Source: Jeotgalicoccus psychrophilus DSM 19085
Lineage (GTDB): Bacteria; Bacillota; Bacilli; Staphylococcales; Salinicoccaceae
Direction of reading: 5' to 3'
NCBI RefSeq assembly: GCF_000425845.1
Contig: NZ_AUEF01000007.1
Coordinates: 124,001 to 188,000, forward strand
DNA length: 64,000 bases
Positions 1-9,229 of this stretch are shown one piece after another; position 1 is the first letter of the stretch, and the number at the start of each line of letters is the position of its first letter. A program made the translations under genes and the position numbers. Below the pieces are notes generated by a model, which made no database searches, had not been told where the DNA came from, and saw only the letters and a list, made by a program, of their open reading frames with translations.

Positions 1-303
1 GAGCATCATGCTCCATTGGTCTATTTTTATAATATGGAGAGAAAGACTGAAGCGGCTGCCATCGTAATAATAAGAAACTCTGACGGGAAGTTTTTCATCA
101 GCAGCACGTTTTAAAGTATATTCAAGCTCGTCCAGCCGGTCATCAGATAATTCAGGACGTTTAATTTTCTTCTGATTATCCATCAGATTGCCGACATTTT
201 CAAACTGCTCAGGCATCGTTGCAAAAGGCGCCCACTTCACCATGCCGCGACCTTCAGGAATATTTGAATGTAAATTTTCGGAAGGATTACCGCGATCATT
301 CAT
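1..303 (-). CDS. YolD-like family protein (3' end outside window)
   Basis: About 101 codons read leftward from an ATG at 303 and run off the window edge without a stop. The segment VKWAPFATMPEQFENVG followed by KRPELSDDRLDELE and a SYYYDG strand matches the YolD-like family. An AAGAAGGAG ribosome site precedes the start. YolD genes usually sit directly upstream of a Y-family polymerase gene (UvrX/UmuC type), so one is expected just beyond the left edge. A LexA-type box upstream (343-356) supports damage-inducible expression. The molecular role of YolD is poorly known; partnership with the polymerase is inferred from the usual gene order. Confidence 0.8.
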   Translation of the reverse strand, partial: MNDRGNPSENLHSNIPEGRGMVKWAPFATMPEQFENVGNLMDNQKKIKRPELSDDRLDELEYTLKRAADEKLPVRVSYYYDGSRFSLSLHIIKIDQWSMML

Positions 304-342
304 AATAAACTCCTTCTTTCTTAACACTTAATAATCATTATA

Positions 343-356
343 CGAACATATGTTCT
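343..356 (-). promoter_or_regulatory. LexA (SOS) box upstream of yolD-like gene
   Basis: The sequence CGAACATATGTTCT contains a perfect GAAC-N4-GTTC palindrome, the core of the Bacillus/Staphylococcus LexA operator (CGAAC-N4-GTTCG). It lies about 40 bp upstream of the YolD start. The same core occurs in front of dinB at 55808. Confidence 0.75.
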
Positions 357-419
357 ATTTTTCAAGGCGGATATTTATGTTAAGTTATAGAGGATATAAA
401 AAGCGAACGGGGAAATGAG

Positions 420-704
420 ATGAGAAAGAAAATAGTATGGGGCATTATTACGGCAATTGTACTTGCTGTTCTGGTACTTCCATTAGTAGATAAAACAAGC
501 GGTACAACACGGGTTATTGTCGATCATACAAGCGGCGTAATAGTTGCTCCGGTATGTTATGATCAGGCGGATTTAACGAACTGGATAGATGAAATGTCAT
601 TCAGCAATGCACTGAACGAACTGCAATATAAAGTGAGAGATGACTGTTCAAAGAAACATTTGCAGGAAGGCAAAACGAGCGTACTCATGAGAATATTCGA
701 ATAG
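420..704 (+). CDS. Small membrane-anchored or secreted hypothetical protein
   Basis: 94 residues. A basic start (MRKK) and a hydrophobic segment at about 5-24 form an N-terminal anchor or signal peptide without a lipobox cysteine. The rest is polar, with two cysteines (C47 and C76) that could form a disulfide outside the cell. A GGGGAAATGAG ribosome site precedes the ATG, and a rho-independent terminator follows at once, so it is a monocistronic unit. I do not recognise a family and assign no function. Confidence 0.6.
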   Translation: MRKKIVWGIITAIVLAVLVLPLVDKTSGTTRVIVDHTSGVIVAPVCYDQADLTNWIDEMSFSNALNELQYKVRDDCSKKHLQEGKTSVLMRIFE

Positions 705-710
705 ATAAAT

Positions 711-743
711 AAAACCGAGGCCGATATGGTTTCGGTTTTTTTG
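711..743 (+). terminator. Rho-independent terminator
   Basis: AAAACCGA pairs with TCGGTTTT around a short GGCC/GGTT inner stem and is followed by a T-run. It lies 7 bp after the 94-aa gene. Confidence 0.8.
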
Positions 744-895
744 TTGAGTTGGAATAAAATGTTAAAAACAGAGAGGTTCGTGTAATAAGTAAACCAGTTT
801 TGCTATTTTTGTGTTTAAGTAACTTTTTTAAAAGGAAATCGCTGTTTTCCCGTATATATAGGGTAGAAGGATCTTTTTTAAAAGGAGGAAACTGA

Positions 896-1870
896 ATGTA
901 TTTAAATGACAGAAATGCATCGGCAGAACTTTTACATTACAGAGCATTGAGCAGGAGGGAGGTTTTAAGTGCTGAGGATGCGAGAAAATTGAAGATATAC
1001 GAAAATGGGTTTCTGGGAGAATGTCTATACGATAAATTGTTCGACGAAACCGGCCACGATAATTTATATATTTTTAGGGATGTTTATCTTGCATCTGGGA
1101 AATCAGGCGCGCAGTATGACAGTATTATAATTGCGAATGACGTGATTGCGGTAAACGAAATTAAAAATTACAGCGGCGAGTATTATTATAAAAATGGCAG
1201 ATTCATTAAGAATAATGAAGTTGTTCCGGACAATCCATTTACACAGGTTGACCGGGCAGTCGGGAAACTGTACCGGATTTTCAGGAACGCTAAAATTACT
1301 GTTGATATTAAGGGGAAAGTGATTTTTCCAAACGATGACTTCAAATTGTATTCAGAAGATAATTCAATATGGAAAAATATCGTCATCCGTATGGACTTGA
1401 AAAAATACTTCCGGCAGTTTAAAGAAAGTTATAATACGGAGAAAGCTGAGGGACTGGTCTCGTTAATTCGTGAGCATATTACAGAGAATCCGTATTTTAA
1501 TGGAAGTTCGAATGCTGAGCGGGTTAGCACTGGATTGTACTGCGGGAACTGCGGAGGTTTTAATCTGATAAAAACCCGTTACCATCGCCAGTGTGTGAGC
1601 TGCGGAATGAAAGAATCCAATGAAACCCATATGCTTAGGGTGATGAGTGATTTTAAATACTTATTTTACGGTGAAGGAATGACGAGGAAGTCAGTACTTG
1701 AGCTGATAGGAAATGAATTCGATAAAAAAGTAGTTTATCGTGCATTTTTGAAATACTGTGATGTGCATAAGAAAGGAAATCAGACGTATTATACATTTAA
1801 GTATCATGATTTTGATGATGCATATAAACAGACCAAAAAAAATATGAAGCATAGAGATTATTTAACGTGA
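896..1870 (+). CDS. NERD-domain (nuclease-related) protein with zinc ribbon
   Basis: 324 residues. The N-terminal NERD domain (about 35-150) shows G41-E42, QYD75SII and the strand VNE88IK90NYSG, the pattern expected of a PD-(D/E)XK-type nuclease fold. A four-cysteine zinc ribbon follows (C216, C219, C233, C236). The C-terminal 80 residues are basic and unrecognised. AAAAGGAGG precedes the ATG. The role is unknown; NERD proteins are inferred to act on DNA. The gene stands alone, and its 3' end runs into a GC-rich tandem array. A 14-bp direct repeat (823-836 and 873-886) lies upstream, the second copy including the ribosome site. Confidence 0.75.
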   Translation: MYLNDRNASAELLHYRALSRREVLSAEDARKLKIYENGFLGECLYDKLFDETGHDNLYIFRDVYLASGKSGAQYDSIIIANDVIAVNEIKNYSGEYYYKNGRFIKNNEVVPDNPFTQVDRAVGKLYRIFRNAKITVDIKGKVIFPNDDFKLYSEDNSIWKNIVIRMDLKKYFRQFKESYNTEKAEGLVSLIREHITENPYFNGSSNAERVSTGLYCGNCGGFNLIKTRYHRQCVSCGMKESNETHMLRVMSDFKYLFYGEGMTRKSVLELIGNEFDKKVVYRAFLKYCDVHKKGNQTYYTFKYHDFDDAYKQTKKNMKHRDYLT

Positions 1871-1880
1871 AATCGGTGGC

Positions 1881-2042
1881 GGACCCCGTCACGAACCTCA
1901 TGAAGGGATCCGCGCGCCTTTGGACCCCGTCACGAACCTCATGAAGGGATCCGCGCGCCTTTGGACCCCGTCACGAACCTCATGAAGGGACCCGCGCGCC
2001 TTCGGACCCCGTCACGAACCTCATGAAGGAACCCGCGCGCCC
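1881..2042. repeat. Intergenic tandem array 1: four units of 41 bp
   Basis: Units begin at 1881, 1922, 1963 and 2004, each with GGACCCCGTCACGAACC, then CTCATGAAGG, then CCGCGCGCC. Spacing is exactly 41 bp. Units 1 and 2 are identical; units 3 and 4 carry substitutions in the GGGATCC and CCTTT segments. The array is far more GC-rich than its surroundings and lies between the convergent NERD gene and ppaC. Confidence 0.95.
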
Positions 2043-2063
2043 TGCTTCCCCAAAAACAACAGA

Positions 2064-2086
2064 AAACCCGCCAGCAAGGCGGGTTT
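2064..2086 (-). terminator. Terminator of ppaC
   Basis: Perfect stem AAACCCGCC / GGCGGGTTT with a 5-nt loop, followed on the minus strand by a T-rich stretch. It lies 12 bp after the ppaC stop. Confidence 0.85.
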
Positions 2087-2098
2087 CCACAATATATT

Positions 2099-3025
2099 CT
2101 ATAAATCAGCTAGTGCTTTTGTAATGTTAGGGACGACTTGCTTCTTGCGGGAGACCACACCCTCTAAGATTGCTGTGTTCTGATCGAGAGCAACGTCGAA
2201 TGCGCGTTCTACAGATGAGAATTCGGGCCCCAGAGCAAGTACTTTAGAGTTGGAGTTCAGAATGTCTGTCACAATCAGTGTAAACAGGTCGTAGCCGTCT
2301 TTTTCGATTTCGTTATTAATCGCAATTTCGATTTCTTCGCGGCGTGCGAATACTTCGTCTACGTCAACGACGTTAACTTGTGCGATTCGCACATTTTTTT
2401 CGCCGATATCGAATGTTTTAGCATCTCCTGTAATTAACTGAGCAGCTGTTTTATCAGAAGTTGATGCGCCTGCTTTCAGCATTTCAAGGCCGTACGCTTC
2501 CAGGTCAACGCCTGCGATGTCTTTAAGTTCAGCTGCTGCATCGATATCTTCTTCTGTCGTTGTCGGAGATTTGAATAATAATGTGTCCGAGATAATCGCA
2601 GAGAGCATCAGTCCGGCAGATTCTTTTGAGATTGTTAAGTTATTTTCTTTGTAAATTTTGTTCAGGATTGTTGCTGTACAGCCGACGGGTTCAGCACGGT
2701 AGTAGAGCGGTCCTTCTGTTTCAAAGTTTGCGATTCTGTGGTGATCGAATACTTTCGTCACTGTCGCATTTTCAATACCGAGAGCGGATTGCTGTTTTTC
2801 ATTGTGGTCGACTAAAATAACTTCGTCGCCGGCGCCGACTTCATTTAGTAAAGCAGGTGCCTCCACACCGAAGTGTTCAAGTGCATATGCAGTTTCACTG
2901 CTTATTTCACCTAGGCGGTACGGTACTGCATCGTTGCCGAGCTGAGTTTCAATATCAGCAGCTACAAGTGCTGATGTGACTGTATCTGTATCAGGATTTT
3001 GATGACCGAATATTTTTTGTGTCAT
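2099..3025 (-). CDS. ppaC: Manganese-dependent inorganic pyrophosphatase
   Basis: 308 residues, the normal family II length. Hydrolyses pyrophosphate to two phosphates in the cytoplasm, pulling biosynthetic reactions forward. DHH-family metal motifs are visible: GH8QNPD12TD14, VD73HN and FD94HHR. The C-terminal DHHA2 domain contains the SRKKQV segment near residue 295. Start ATG follows AAAAAGGAGACAG. It is transcribed divergently from pncB across a 185-bp spacer and ends in its own terminator. Confidence 0.96.
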   Translation of the reverse strand: MTQKIFGHQNPDTDTVTSALVAADIETQLGNDAVPYRLGEISSETAYALEHFGVEAPALLNEVGAGDEVILVDHNEKQQSALGIENATVTKVFDHHRIANFETEGPLYYRAEPVGCTATILNKIYKENNLTISKESAGLMLSAIISDTLLFKSPTTTEEDIDAAAELKDIAGVDLEAYGLEMLKAGASTSDKTAAQLITGDAKTFDIGEKNVRIAQVNVVDVDEVFARREEIEIAINNEIEKDGYDLFTLIVTDILNSNSKVLALGPEFSSVERAFDVALDQNTAILEGVVSRKKQVVPNITKALADL

Positions 3026-3210
3026 TACTGTCTGTCTCCTTTTTCTTTGTACTAAAATTATATATGATTACATTTTAACATTACTGCTTTTATCTATCTA
3101 TATCTTAGTTTTTAAAATCACCGGATAATAGTGTATTCAAAACGTTCATACAATAAGTTTATATGATAAAATTAAAGCAAATATATTGTTAATGCACAGG
3201 AGATGGATGT

Positions 3211-4662
3211 ATGTACCAGTATAAGGATGACAGCTTCATGCTGCACACGGATTTATATCAGATCAACATGGCAAAAACTTACTATGAGCAGGGTATACAT
3301 GAACGTCAGACAATTTTTGATTTATATTTCAGGAAAATGCCTTTTGAAAACGGCTATGCTGTTTTTGCGGGCTTAACGCGTATTATTGATTATTTGGAGA
3401 AACTCCATTTCTCAGACAGCGATATCGAATATTTAAGCGCGCTCGGCTACAGCGATGACTTTTTAAATTACTTAAAAACAATTCACTTTACGGGAACGGT
3501 CCGTTCAATGGCTGAAGGAGAAACGGTATTTAATAATGAACCGCTTGTCCAAATTGAAGCGACACTCGTTGAGGCTCAGCTGATTGAAACGGCACTGCTC
3601 AATATCGTGAACTTTCAGACGCTTATCGCAACGAAAGCGAGCCGCATCAGACAATTGGTGCCTAACGACAACTTAATGGAATTCGGCACGCGCCGTGCAC
3701 ACGAGTTCGATGCTGCTTTATGGGGCGCACGCGCTGCAGTTATCGGCGGTTTCGACGGCACGAGCAACGTCAGAGCGGCGAAATTGTTCGGCTTAAAACC
3801 GAGCGGGACGCACGCTCACGCAATGGTGCAGGCTTACGGCAACGACTATGATGCGTTTAAAGCTTACGCTGAAACGCATTCGGACTGCGTATTTTTAGTC
3901 GATACATTCGACACATTAAAATCAGGTATTCCGACTGCGATTAAAGTAGCGGATGAATTCGGTGATAAAATTAATTTCAAAGGTATCAGAATAGATTCAG
4001 GAGATATTGCCTATTTAACGAAGCAGGCCCGCAAAATGCTTGACGCTGCAGGTTACGAGGAGACACAGATTATCGTCTCAAATGATCTCGACGAAGTGAC
4101 GATATTATCATTAATGTCGCAGGGGGCTAAAGTTGACGGCTGGGGAATCGGTACGAAACTGATTACAGCTTATGACAACCCGGCACTCGGTGCGGTCTAT
4201 AAACTTGCTGCGATTCAAAATGAAACAGGCGAATGGCAGAACCGCATGAAAATTTCAGGAAATGTTGAAAAAACGACGACACCCGGCAAGAAGAAAGTTT
4301 ACCGTATCATAAATAAGGAATCAGGAATGTCAGAGGGAGATTATATTACACTTCATGATGAAGTCATCGATACTGACAAACCGCTCTTGATGTTCCATCC
4401 GGTGCATCCGATGAAACGGAAATTGGTTAAATCGTTTGAACCTGTTGAGCTGCTGCATGATGTGTTCGTCGACGGCAAGGCTGTTTACAGTTCACCGTCA
4501 GTCGATGAGATGCAGAAGAACTGCCGACAGAGCCTCGATACAATTTGGGAAGAAACGAAACGTTTCTTAAATCCCCAGGAATATCCGGTGGATTTATCGA
4601 CTGAATTATGGAATGTCAAAAATGAACTCATAGAAGAACTTTCAAATAATATATTGGAGTGA
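3211..4662 (+). CDS. pncB: Nicotinate phosphoribosyltransferase
   Basis: 483 residues. Converts nicotinate, PRPP and ATP to nicotinate mononucleotide, the salvage entry to NAD. Family signatures include the N-terminal HTDLYQINMAKTYYEQG, the central FGTRRAHEFDAA, and PSGTHAHAM, whose histidine is the phosphorylated one in the family. An AGGAG ribosome site lies 8 bp before the ATG. nadE follows after 6 bp, so the last two steps of NAD formation from nicotinate (via the adenylyltransferase encoded elsewhere) are co-transcribed. Confidence 0.96.
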   Translation: MYQYKDDSFMLHTDLYQINMAKTYYEQGIHERQTIFDLYFRKMPFENGYAVFAGLTRIIDYLEKLHFSDSDIEYLSALGYSDDFLNYLKTIHFTGTVRSMAEGETVFNNEPLVQIEATLVEAQLIETALLNIVNFQTLIATKASRIRQLVPNDNLMEFGTRRAHEFDAALWGARAAVIGGFDGTSNVRAAKLFGLKPSGTHAHAMVQAYGNDYDAFKAYAETHSDCVFLVDTFDTLKSGIPTAIKVADEFGDKINFKGIRIDSGDIAYLTKQARKMLDAAGYEETQIIVSNDLDEVTILSLMSQGAKVDGWGIGTKLITAYDNPALGAVYKLAAIQNETGEWQNRMKISGNVEKTTTPGKKKVYRIINKESGMSEGDYITLHDEVIDTDKPLLMFHPVHPMKRKLVKSFEPVELLHDVFVDGKAVYSSPSVDEMQKNCRQSLDTIWEETKRFLNPQEYPVDLSTELWNVKNELIEELSNNILE

Positions 4663-4668
4663 TTTTAT

Positions 4669-5487
4669 ATGGATAAATTGCAACAGCACATAGTAGATGA
4701 ACTGCACGTGAAACCGGAAATCGACCCGGCAGCAGAAACGCGTGAAATTATCGATTTTCTAAAAGATTATGTTAAAAAATATGATTTTATTAAAAGTTTT
4801 GTCCTCGGTATTTCGGGCGGGCAGGACTCGACGCTGCTCGGTAAAATTGCACAGCTTGCTGTCGATGAATTGAACGAAGAAGGGCACAGCATTAAATTTT
4901 ACGGCGTGCGCCTGCCTTACGGACAACAGCGCGACGAAGACGATGCGCGTGATGCAATGGAATTTATCGGCCCGAGCGTTGAAACGACAGTCAATATTAA
5001 ACCGGCGGTTGATGCCGGCGTTAAGGCGCTGTCAGACAGCGGTTATGAGTTAAGCGACTTTGTCGAAGGCAACGAAAAAGCACGCGAACGCATGAAATTC
5101 CAGTACGCTATCGCTGCCCATACCGGCGGAATTGTTCTCGGTACAGATCATGCAGCTGAAGCACTGACCGGTTTTTATACGAAGCACGGTGACGGAGCAG
5201 CAGACCTTGCACCGCTGACAGGATTGAACAAACGCCAGGGACGGGAGATTATGAAGTATCTTGGAGCGTCAGCTCATCTGTATGAAAAAATCCCCACGGC
5301 TGATTTGGAAGATGATAAACCGCTGTTAAGTGATGAAGAAGCACTCGGTGTTACTTATGAGCATATCGATGACTTTTTAGAAGGAAAATCAGTTCCGGAT
5401 GAAGCATATAACAGAATCAAAACTTTATATTATCAGTCACAGCACAAACGCGATTTACCTTATAATCGCTACAATTTACCAATTTAA
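4669..5487 (+). CDS. nadE: NH3-dependent NAD+ synthetase
   Basis: 272 residues. Amidates nicotinate adenine dinucleotide with ammonia and ATP to give NAD+. The adenylate-forming P-loop S49GGQDS54 is intact, and [19 protein letters not shown], typical of the short ammonia-dependent form, is present. No glutaminase domain, as expected at this length. Second gene of the pncB-nadE pair. Confidence 0.96.
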   Translation: MDKLQQHIVDELHVKPEIDPAAETREIIDFLKDYVKKYDFIKSFVLGISGGQDSTLLGKIAQLAVDELNEEGHSIKFYGVRLPYGQQRDEDDARDAMEFIGPSVETTVNIKPAVDAGVKALSDSGYELSDFVEGNEKARERMKFQYAIAAHTGGIVLGTDHAAEALTGFYTKHGDGAADLAPLTGLNKRQGREIMKYLGASAHLYEKIPTADLEDDKPLLSDEEALGVTYEHIDDFLEGKSVPDEAYNRIKTLYYQSQHKRDLPYNRYNLPI

Positions 5488-5513
5488 TTAAAGAAAGAAG
5501 GCAGGATTAGATT

Positions 5514-6170
5514 ATGCTTCAAGCAATTTCAGACAGTCCCATGCTGATGATATTAGTTATATTTGTTATTAATATTATCTACGTTACATTCTTAACCATG
5601 CGGACAATAATGACGTTAAAAGGATACCGTTTTGTCGCGGCTGCCTTCAGTATTTTAGAGACATTTGTTTACGTTATCGGGCTCGGCCTGGTGTTAGACA
5701 ATCTGGACAAACCGTTAAATATCGTCGCTTATGCGCTCGGTTTTGGAGTCGGTATATTAGTCGGAACAAAAATAGAAGAAAAGCTGGCGCTCGGCTATAC
5801 AGTAGTTAATGTAACGACAGCGAAAAAAGATATTGACCTGCCGAATGACCTGCGCAATTTAGGTTACGGCGTCACGCACGGACATCAGTATGGGCGTGAT
5901 GGACAGCGTACGGTAATGCAAATATTAACGCCGAGAAAATATGAGCGCAAACTGATCGAGACGATAAAAGAACTTGATGACAGAGCGTTTATCATTTCTC
6001 ACGAACCGAAAAATATACACGGCGGTTTCTGGACAAAAGGACTCAGCAGACGCAAGATGAGCAATTACGAACCGGAAAATGTTGAAGAAGTGCTTGAGGA
6101 AGTATACGAAGCACAGGAGCAGGGTGACGTTGATGGCAGAGCACAAAAAACCGAAAAAAAAGAAATTTAA
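5514..6170 (+). CDS. UPF0316 membrane protein (DUF5698/DUF2179)
   Basis: 218 residues. Three hydrophobic segments (about 10-30, 37-60, 66-86) precede a soluble DUF2179 domain (about 95-170) containing [11 protein letters not shown] and an HGGFW loop. The C-terminal tail is acidic. UPF0316 proteins in Firmicutes have this layout; their biochemical role is not established. It leads into the NETI protein and purB with overlapping ends, so the three are probably one transcript. Confidence 0.85.
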   Translation: MLQAISDSPMLMILVIFVINIIYVTFLTMRTIMTLKGYRFVAAAFSILETFVYVIGLGLVLDNLDKPLNIVAYALGFGVGILVGTKIEEKLALGYTVVNVTTAKKDIDLPNDLRNLGYGVTHGHQYGRDGQRTVMQILTPRKYERKLIETIKELDDRAFIISHEPKNIHGGFWTKGLSRRKMSNYEPENVEEVLEEVYEAQEQGDVDGRAQKTEKKEI

Positions 6171-6345
6171 AGTAGCAGAAGGCCAGGCGCTGTCAGATGT
6201 ACTGACAGCGATGAAAGCCGAAGGCTATCAGCCGGTAAGAAGATTTGAGCAGCCCGTTTTTAAAGAGGAAAACGGTGAAATTACTGTATCGCATCAGGAA
6301 ATTATGTTTGAAGGCAAATTAATGAATGAGGATGAGCCAAAATGA
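6133..6345 (+). CDS. NETI motif-containing protein
   Basis: 70 residues from the ATG at 6133, preceded by AGGAGCAGGGTG. A longer in-frame start at 6079 would lie deep inside the upstream gene without a ribosome site and was rejected. It begins with a lysine-rich stretch (HKKPKKKKF) and matches the small NETI family found in this position in staphylococci. It overlaps UPF0316 at its start, and its TGA overlaps the purB ATG (ATGA). Function unknown. Confidence 0.8.
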   Translation: MAEHKKPKKKKFKVAEGQALSDVLTAMKAEGYQPVRRFEQPVFKEENGEITVSHQEIMFEGKLMNEDEPK

Positions 6346-7637
6346 TACCTAGATATTCAAGAGAAGAAATGACAAAGATTTGGACAGAGGAAAACAGATT
6401 TGATGCGTGGCTGGAAGTTGAAATACTCGCATCGGAAGCATGGGCGGAACTTGGTATAATTCCTAAAGATGAAGTTAAAAATATTCGTCCGAATGCACGC
6501 ATTGATGTGGACCGCATTAAAGAAATTGAAGCGGAAACGCGCCACGATGTTGTTGCATTTACACGCCAGATTTCAGAAACTTTAGGTGAAGAAAAGAAAT
6601 GGGTTCACTACGGACTGACGTCAACTGACGTTGTGGATACTGCGCAAAGCTACATATTGAAACAAGCGAACGAAATTATCGAGCAGGATCTTAATAACTT
6701 TATCGAAATTTTAGCTGATAAAGCGCGCGAACATAAACATACATTAATGATGGGACGTACACACGGTGTTCATGCTGAACCGACATCTTTCGGTATAAAA
6801 ATGGCTTTATGGCACCAGGAAATGACACGTAATCTTAAGCGTTTTAAAGACGTCCGTGAAGAAATTGAAGTTGGTAAAATGAGCGGAGCAGTCGGCACGT
6901 TTGCCAATATCCCGCCGGAAGTTGAAGAGTACGTATGTAAACATTTAGGTCTGACTCCCGCACCTGTTTCGACACAGACACTGCAGCGTGACCGTCATGC
7001 TCACTATGTTGCGGTACTTGCACTGATTGCAACATCTGTTGAGAAATTTGCAGTGGAAATCAGACATCTGCAAAAAACAGAAACACGCGAAGTTGAAGAA
7101 GCGTTTGCCAAAGGCCAGAAAGGTTCAAGTGCAATGCCGCACAAACGTAACCCGATCGGCAGTGAAAATGTTACAGGCATCGCACGCGTTATCCGCGGTT
7201 ATGTTTCAACAGCATATGAAAACGTTCCGCTGTGGCACGAACGTGATATTTCGCATTCATCTGCGGAGAGAATTATGCTGCCTGACGTGACGATTGCACT
7301 GAACTACATGTTAAACCGTTTCGGTCGAATCATGAAAAATCTAACGGTATTCCCTGAAAATATGAAGGCGAATATCGACAAAACTTTCGGTCTTGTATAC
7401 TCTCAGCAGGTGATGCTGACATTAATCGATAAAGGACTTTCACGCGAGGAAGCTTATGATTTAGTCCAACCGAAAGCAATGGAGTCATGGGAAACAAGAG
7501 TGCCTTTACGTGAGCTTGCAGGAAAAGACACACGGATTCAGGAAGTTCTGACAACAGAGGAACTCGATGAGTGCTTTAACGAGAATCATCACCTGAGCCG
7601 TGTAGATACTATATTTAAACGTGCAGGACTGGAATAA
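6342..7637 (+). CDS. purB: Adenylosuccinate lyase
   Basis: 431 residues. Cleaves SAICAR to AICAR and adenylosuccinate to AMP in purine synthesis. The fumarase-superfamily signature G261[10 protein letters not shown] and the active-site histidines R139TH141G and TRH68D are intact. Start overlaps the NETI stop by 4 bp; its TAA overlaps the next ATG by one base (TAATG). As in other Staphylococcaceae it is separated from the main pur operon. Confidence 0.97.
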   Translation: MIPRYSREEMTKIWTEENRFDAWLEVEILASEAWAELGIIPKDEVKNIRPNARIDVDRIKEIEAETRHDVVAFTRQISETLGEEKKWVHYGLTSTDVVDTAQSYILKQANEIIEQDLNNFIEILADKAREHKHTLMMGRTHGVHAEPTSFGIKMALWHQEMTRNLKRFKDVREEIEVGKMSGAVGTFANIPPEVEEYVCKHLGLTPAPVSTQTLQRDRHAHYVAVLALIATSVEKFAVEIRHLQKTETREVEEAFAKGQKGSSAMPHKRNPIGSENVTGIARVIRGYVSTAYENVPLWHERDISHSSAERIMLPDVTIALNYMLNRFGRIMKNLTVFPENMKANIDKTFGLVYSQQVMLTLIDKGLSREEAYDLVQPKAMESWETRVPLRELAGKDTRIQEVLTTEELDECFNENHHLSRVDTIFKRAGLE

Positions 7638-8314
7638 TGAAAGCATCAAAGCTGATTATCGCAGCACTCACCGCATCTGTTCTGACGGCCTGCAGCAGTG
7701 AAACTCCGGAGGAAATAGAAGCTGTCGGCTTTACGAAAAGCTATGAACCGCTGACGTTCAGTGATCTCGACGTACCGGTGAATGTTGAAGTCATCGACGG
7801 TATTACATATGCTGACGGTGTACTGATTGTGAATAAAGAAATACCGCTGCCGGCAGATTATAATCCGGAAATGCAGCCTGAAGTTATCGATGCTTATACG
7901 GCATTGTTTGAAGATGGTGCGGAGCAGGGGTTAAATTTTGAACTGGTGAGCGGCTTCAGGAGCTACGACTATCAGGCAGGATTGTATAACAACTATGTCG
8001 CACAGGACGGTAAGGAAGCAGCCGACAGATACAGCGCGGAGCCTGGTCATTCCGAACATCAGACGGGCCTAGCGATAGACGTCGGTTCATACGACAGTGC
8101 AGTATTGCTGCAGACGTCATTTGAATATACTCCTGAATTCCAGTGGCTGAAAGATGTCGCGCATGAATACGGATTTATTATCCGTTACATGAAGGGCAAG
8201 GAAGATATTACCGGCTATATGTACGAACCGTGGCATTTAAGATATGTCGGGGACAAGGCGCCGGCTATATACGAAAGTGGATTGACGCTTGAAGAATACT
8301 TTGAACTGGATTAA
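7637..8314 (+). CDS. VanY-type D-alanyl-D-alanine carboxypeptidase lipoprotein
   Basis: 225 residues. A lipoprotein signal ends in VLTAC19, so the mature protein is anchored outside the membrane. The M15B zinc peptidase domain carries SGFRSYDYQ, SEH141QTGLAID148 and E197PWH200, giving zinc ligands H141, D148 and H200 and catalytic E197. It is predicted to trim the terminal D-alanine of peptidoglycan stem peptides. It is translationally coupled to purB, an association of unclear meaning. Confidence 0.9.
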   Translation: MKASKLIIAALTASVLTACSSETPEEIEAVGFTKSYEPLTFSDLDVPVNVEVIDGITYADGVLIVNKEIPLPADYNPEMQPEVIDAYTALFEDGAEQGLNFELVSGFRSYDYQAGLYNNYVAQDGKEAADRYSAEPGHSEHQTGLAIDVGSYDSAVLLQTSFEYTPEFQWLKDVAHEYGFIIRYMKGKEDITGYMYEPWHLRYVGDKAPAIYESGLTLEEYFELD

Positions 8315-8331
8315 ATAAATATATAATATTT

Positions 8332-8420
8332 AACCCGTACGCCAGCTTTCCCGGAGGCATCTGCTTGAGCCTGTAGTCTCAAGCAGGAGCTATTCCCCCG
8401 AAGAGCCTGACGTACGGGTT
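8332..8420. repeat. Folded intergenic element, copy 1
   Basis: Outer arms AACCCGTACG (8332) and CGTACGGGTT (8411) are perfectly complementary. Inside is a hairpin with stem CTGCTTGA / TCAAGCAG and loop GCCTGTAGTC. The same architecture and loop occur at 54000-54082 in the opposite orientation with a different, still paired stem. It lies after the purB-vanY unit and may serve as its terminator. I cannot name a described family for it. Confidence 0.9.
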
Positions 8421-8545
8421 TTGTCTATATTATGTTCAAAGTATATTCTCTTTTAAAGCTTATATTCTCTGTCTTCTGCTTTAATGTTTTTTGGTATATA
8501 AAAATGATATAATCATCATATGAATTTTATAAAGGATATGGTCTC

Positions 8546-9211
8546 ATGACGCGACAGGCAAAGCATATATTTAAACTGGATCCGGCTAAAGAAATCGATG
8601 ACAGTACGCTTAAGAAAATTGTGAACTCAGGTACGGATTTAATATTGGTCAGCGGGACTGATAATGTAACTGAGAAAAATGTCTACGGACTGCTCAGCCG
8701 TATCAGGGAATTTGATGTTGCGGCAGCACTTGAAATATCGCATCCGGATGCGGCAGTACCGGGCTTTGATCATTATTTTGTGCCGACGGTTATTAACACG
8801 GAGGATGTTAATTTTACACATGGTATGCTCGTCGAAGCTTTGATGGAATATCATGATTTTATCGATTATGAGAGTATTTCCCTGCTGCCTTATATTATAA
8901 TGAATCAGGAATGCAAAGCGTTTAAACATGCCAACTGTCATGCTGTATGCGATGAAGAGTTTATCGCAATGATTCACATGCTCGATAAATTATACAAAAT
9001 GGATTACATATATATAGAGTACAGCGGTGCTTTCGGCGACCGGGAGCTGGTTAAAGAAGCTTACGAAGCTGCAGAACATGCACGCATCGTTTATGGCGGC
9101 GGTATTGTATCGAAGGAAACTGCCAAAGAGATGGACGGTGTCAGCGATATAATGGTTGTCGGCAATATTATTTATGACGATGCTGAACGGGCATTAGAAA
9201 CTATCATTTAA
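8546..9211 (+). CDS. pcrB: Heptaprenylglyceryl phosphate synthase
   Basis: 221 residues. A TIM-barrel prenyltransferase joining heptaprenyl diphosphate to glycerol-1-phosphate, the Gram-positive counterpart of archaeal GGGP synthase. Family features include ILVSGTDNVT near the start, YIEYSGAFGD in the middle and the phosphate-binding IVYGGGIVSKE and VVGNIIYDD near the end. A TATAAT box at 8508-8513 probably starts the transcript. It is followed by pcrA and ligA in the order typical of Bacillales. Confidence 0.95.
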   Translation: MTRQAKHIFKLDPAKEIDDSTLKKIVNSGTDLILVSGTDNVTEKNVYGLLSRIREFDVAAALEISHPDAAVPGFDHYFVPTVINTEDVNFTHGMLVEALMEYHDFIDYESISLLPYIIMNQECKAFKHANCHAVCDEEFIAMIHMLDKLYKMDYIYIEYSGAFGDRELVKEAYEAAEHARIVYGGGIVSKETAKEMDGVSDIMVVGNIIYDDAERALETII

Positions 9212-9229
9212 TAAATTGGAGTTTTTATA

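Noticed and set aside
3026-3210. Riboswitch or NAD-related regulator site between ppaC and pncB
   Set aside because: Only AT-rich divergent promoter sequence seen; no hairpin, palindrome or conserved motif I could support.
6079-6132. Longer N-terminus for the NETI protein
   Set aside because: The extension overlaps UPF0316 and has no ribosome site, while the ATG at 6133 has AGGAG-rich sequence upstream.
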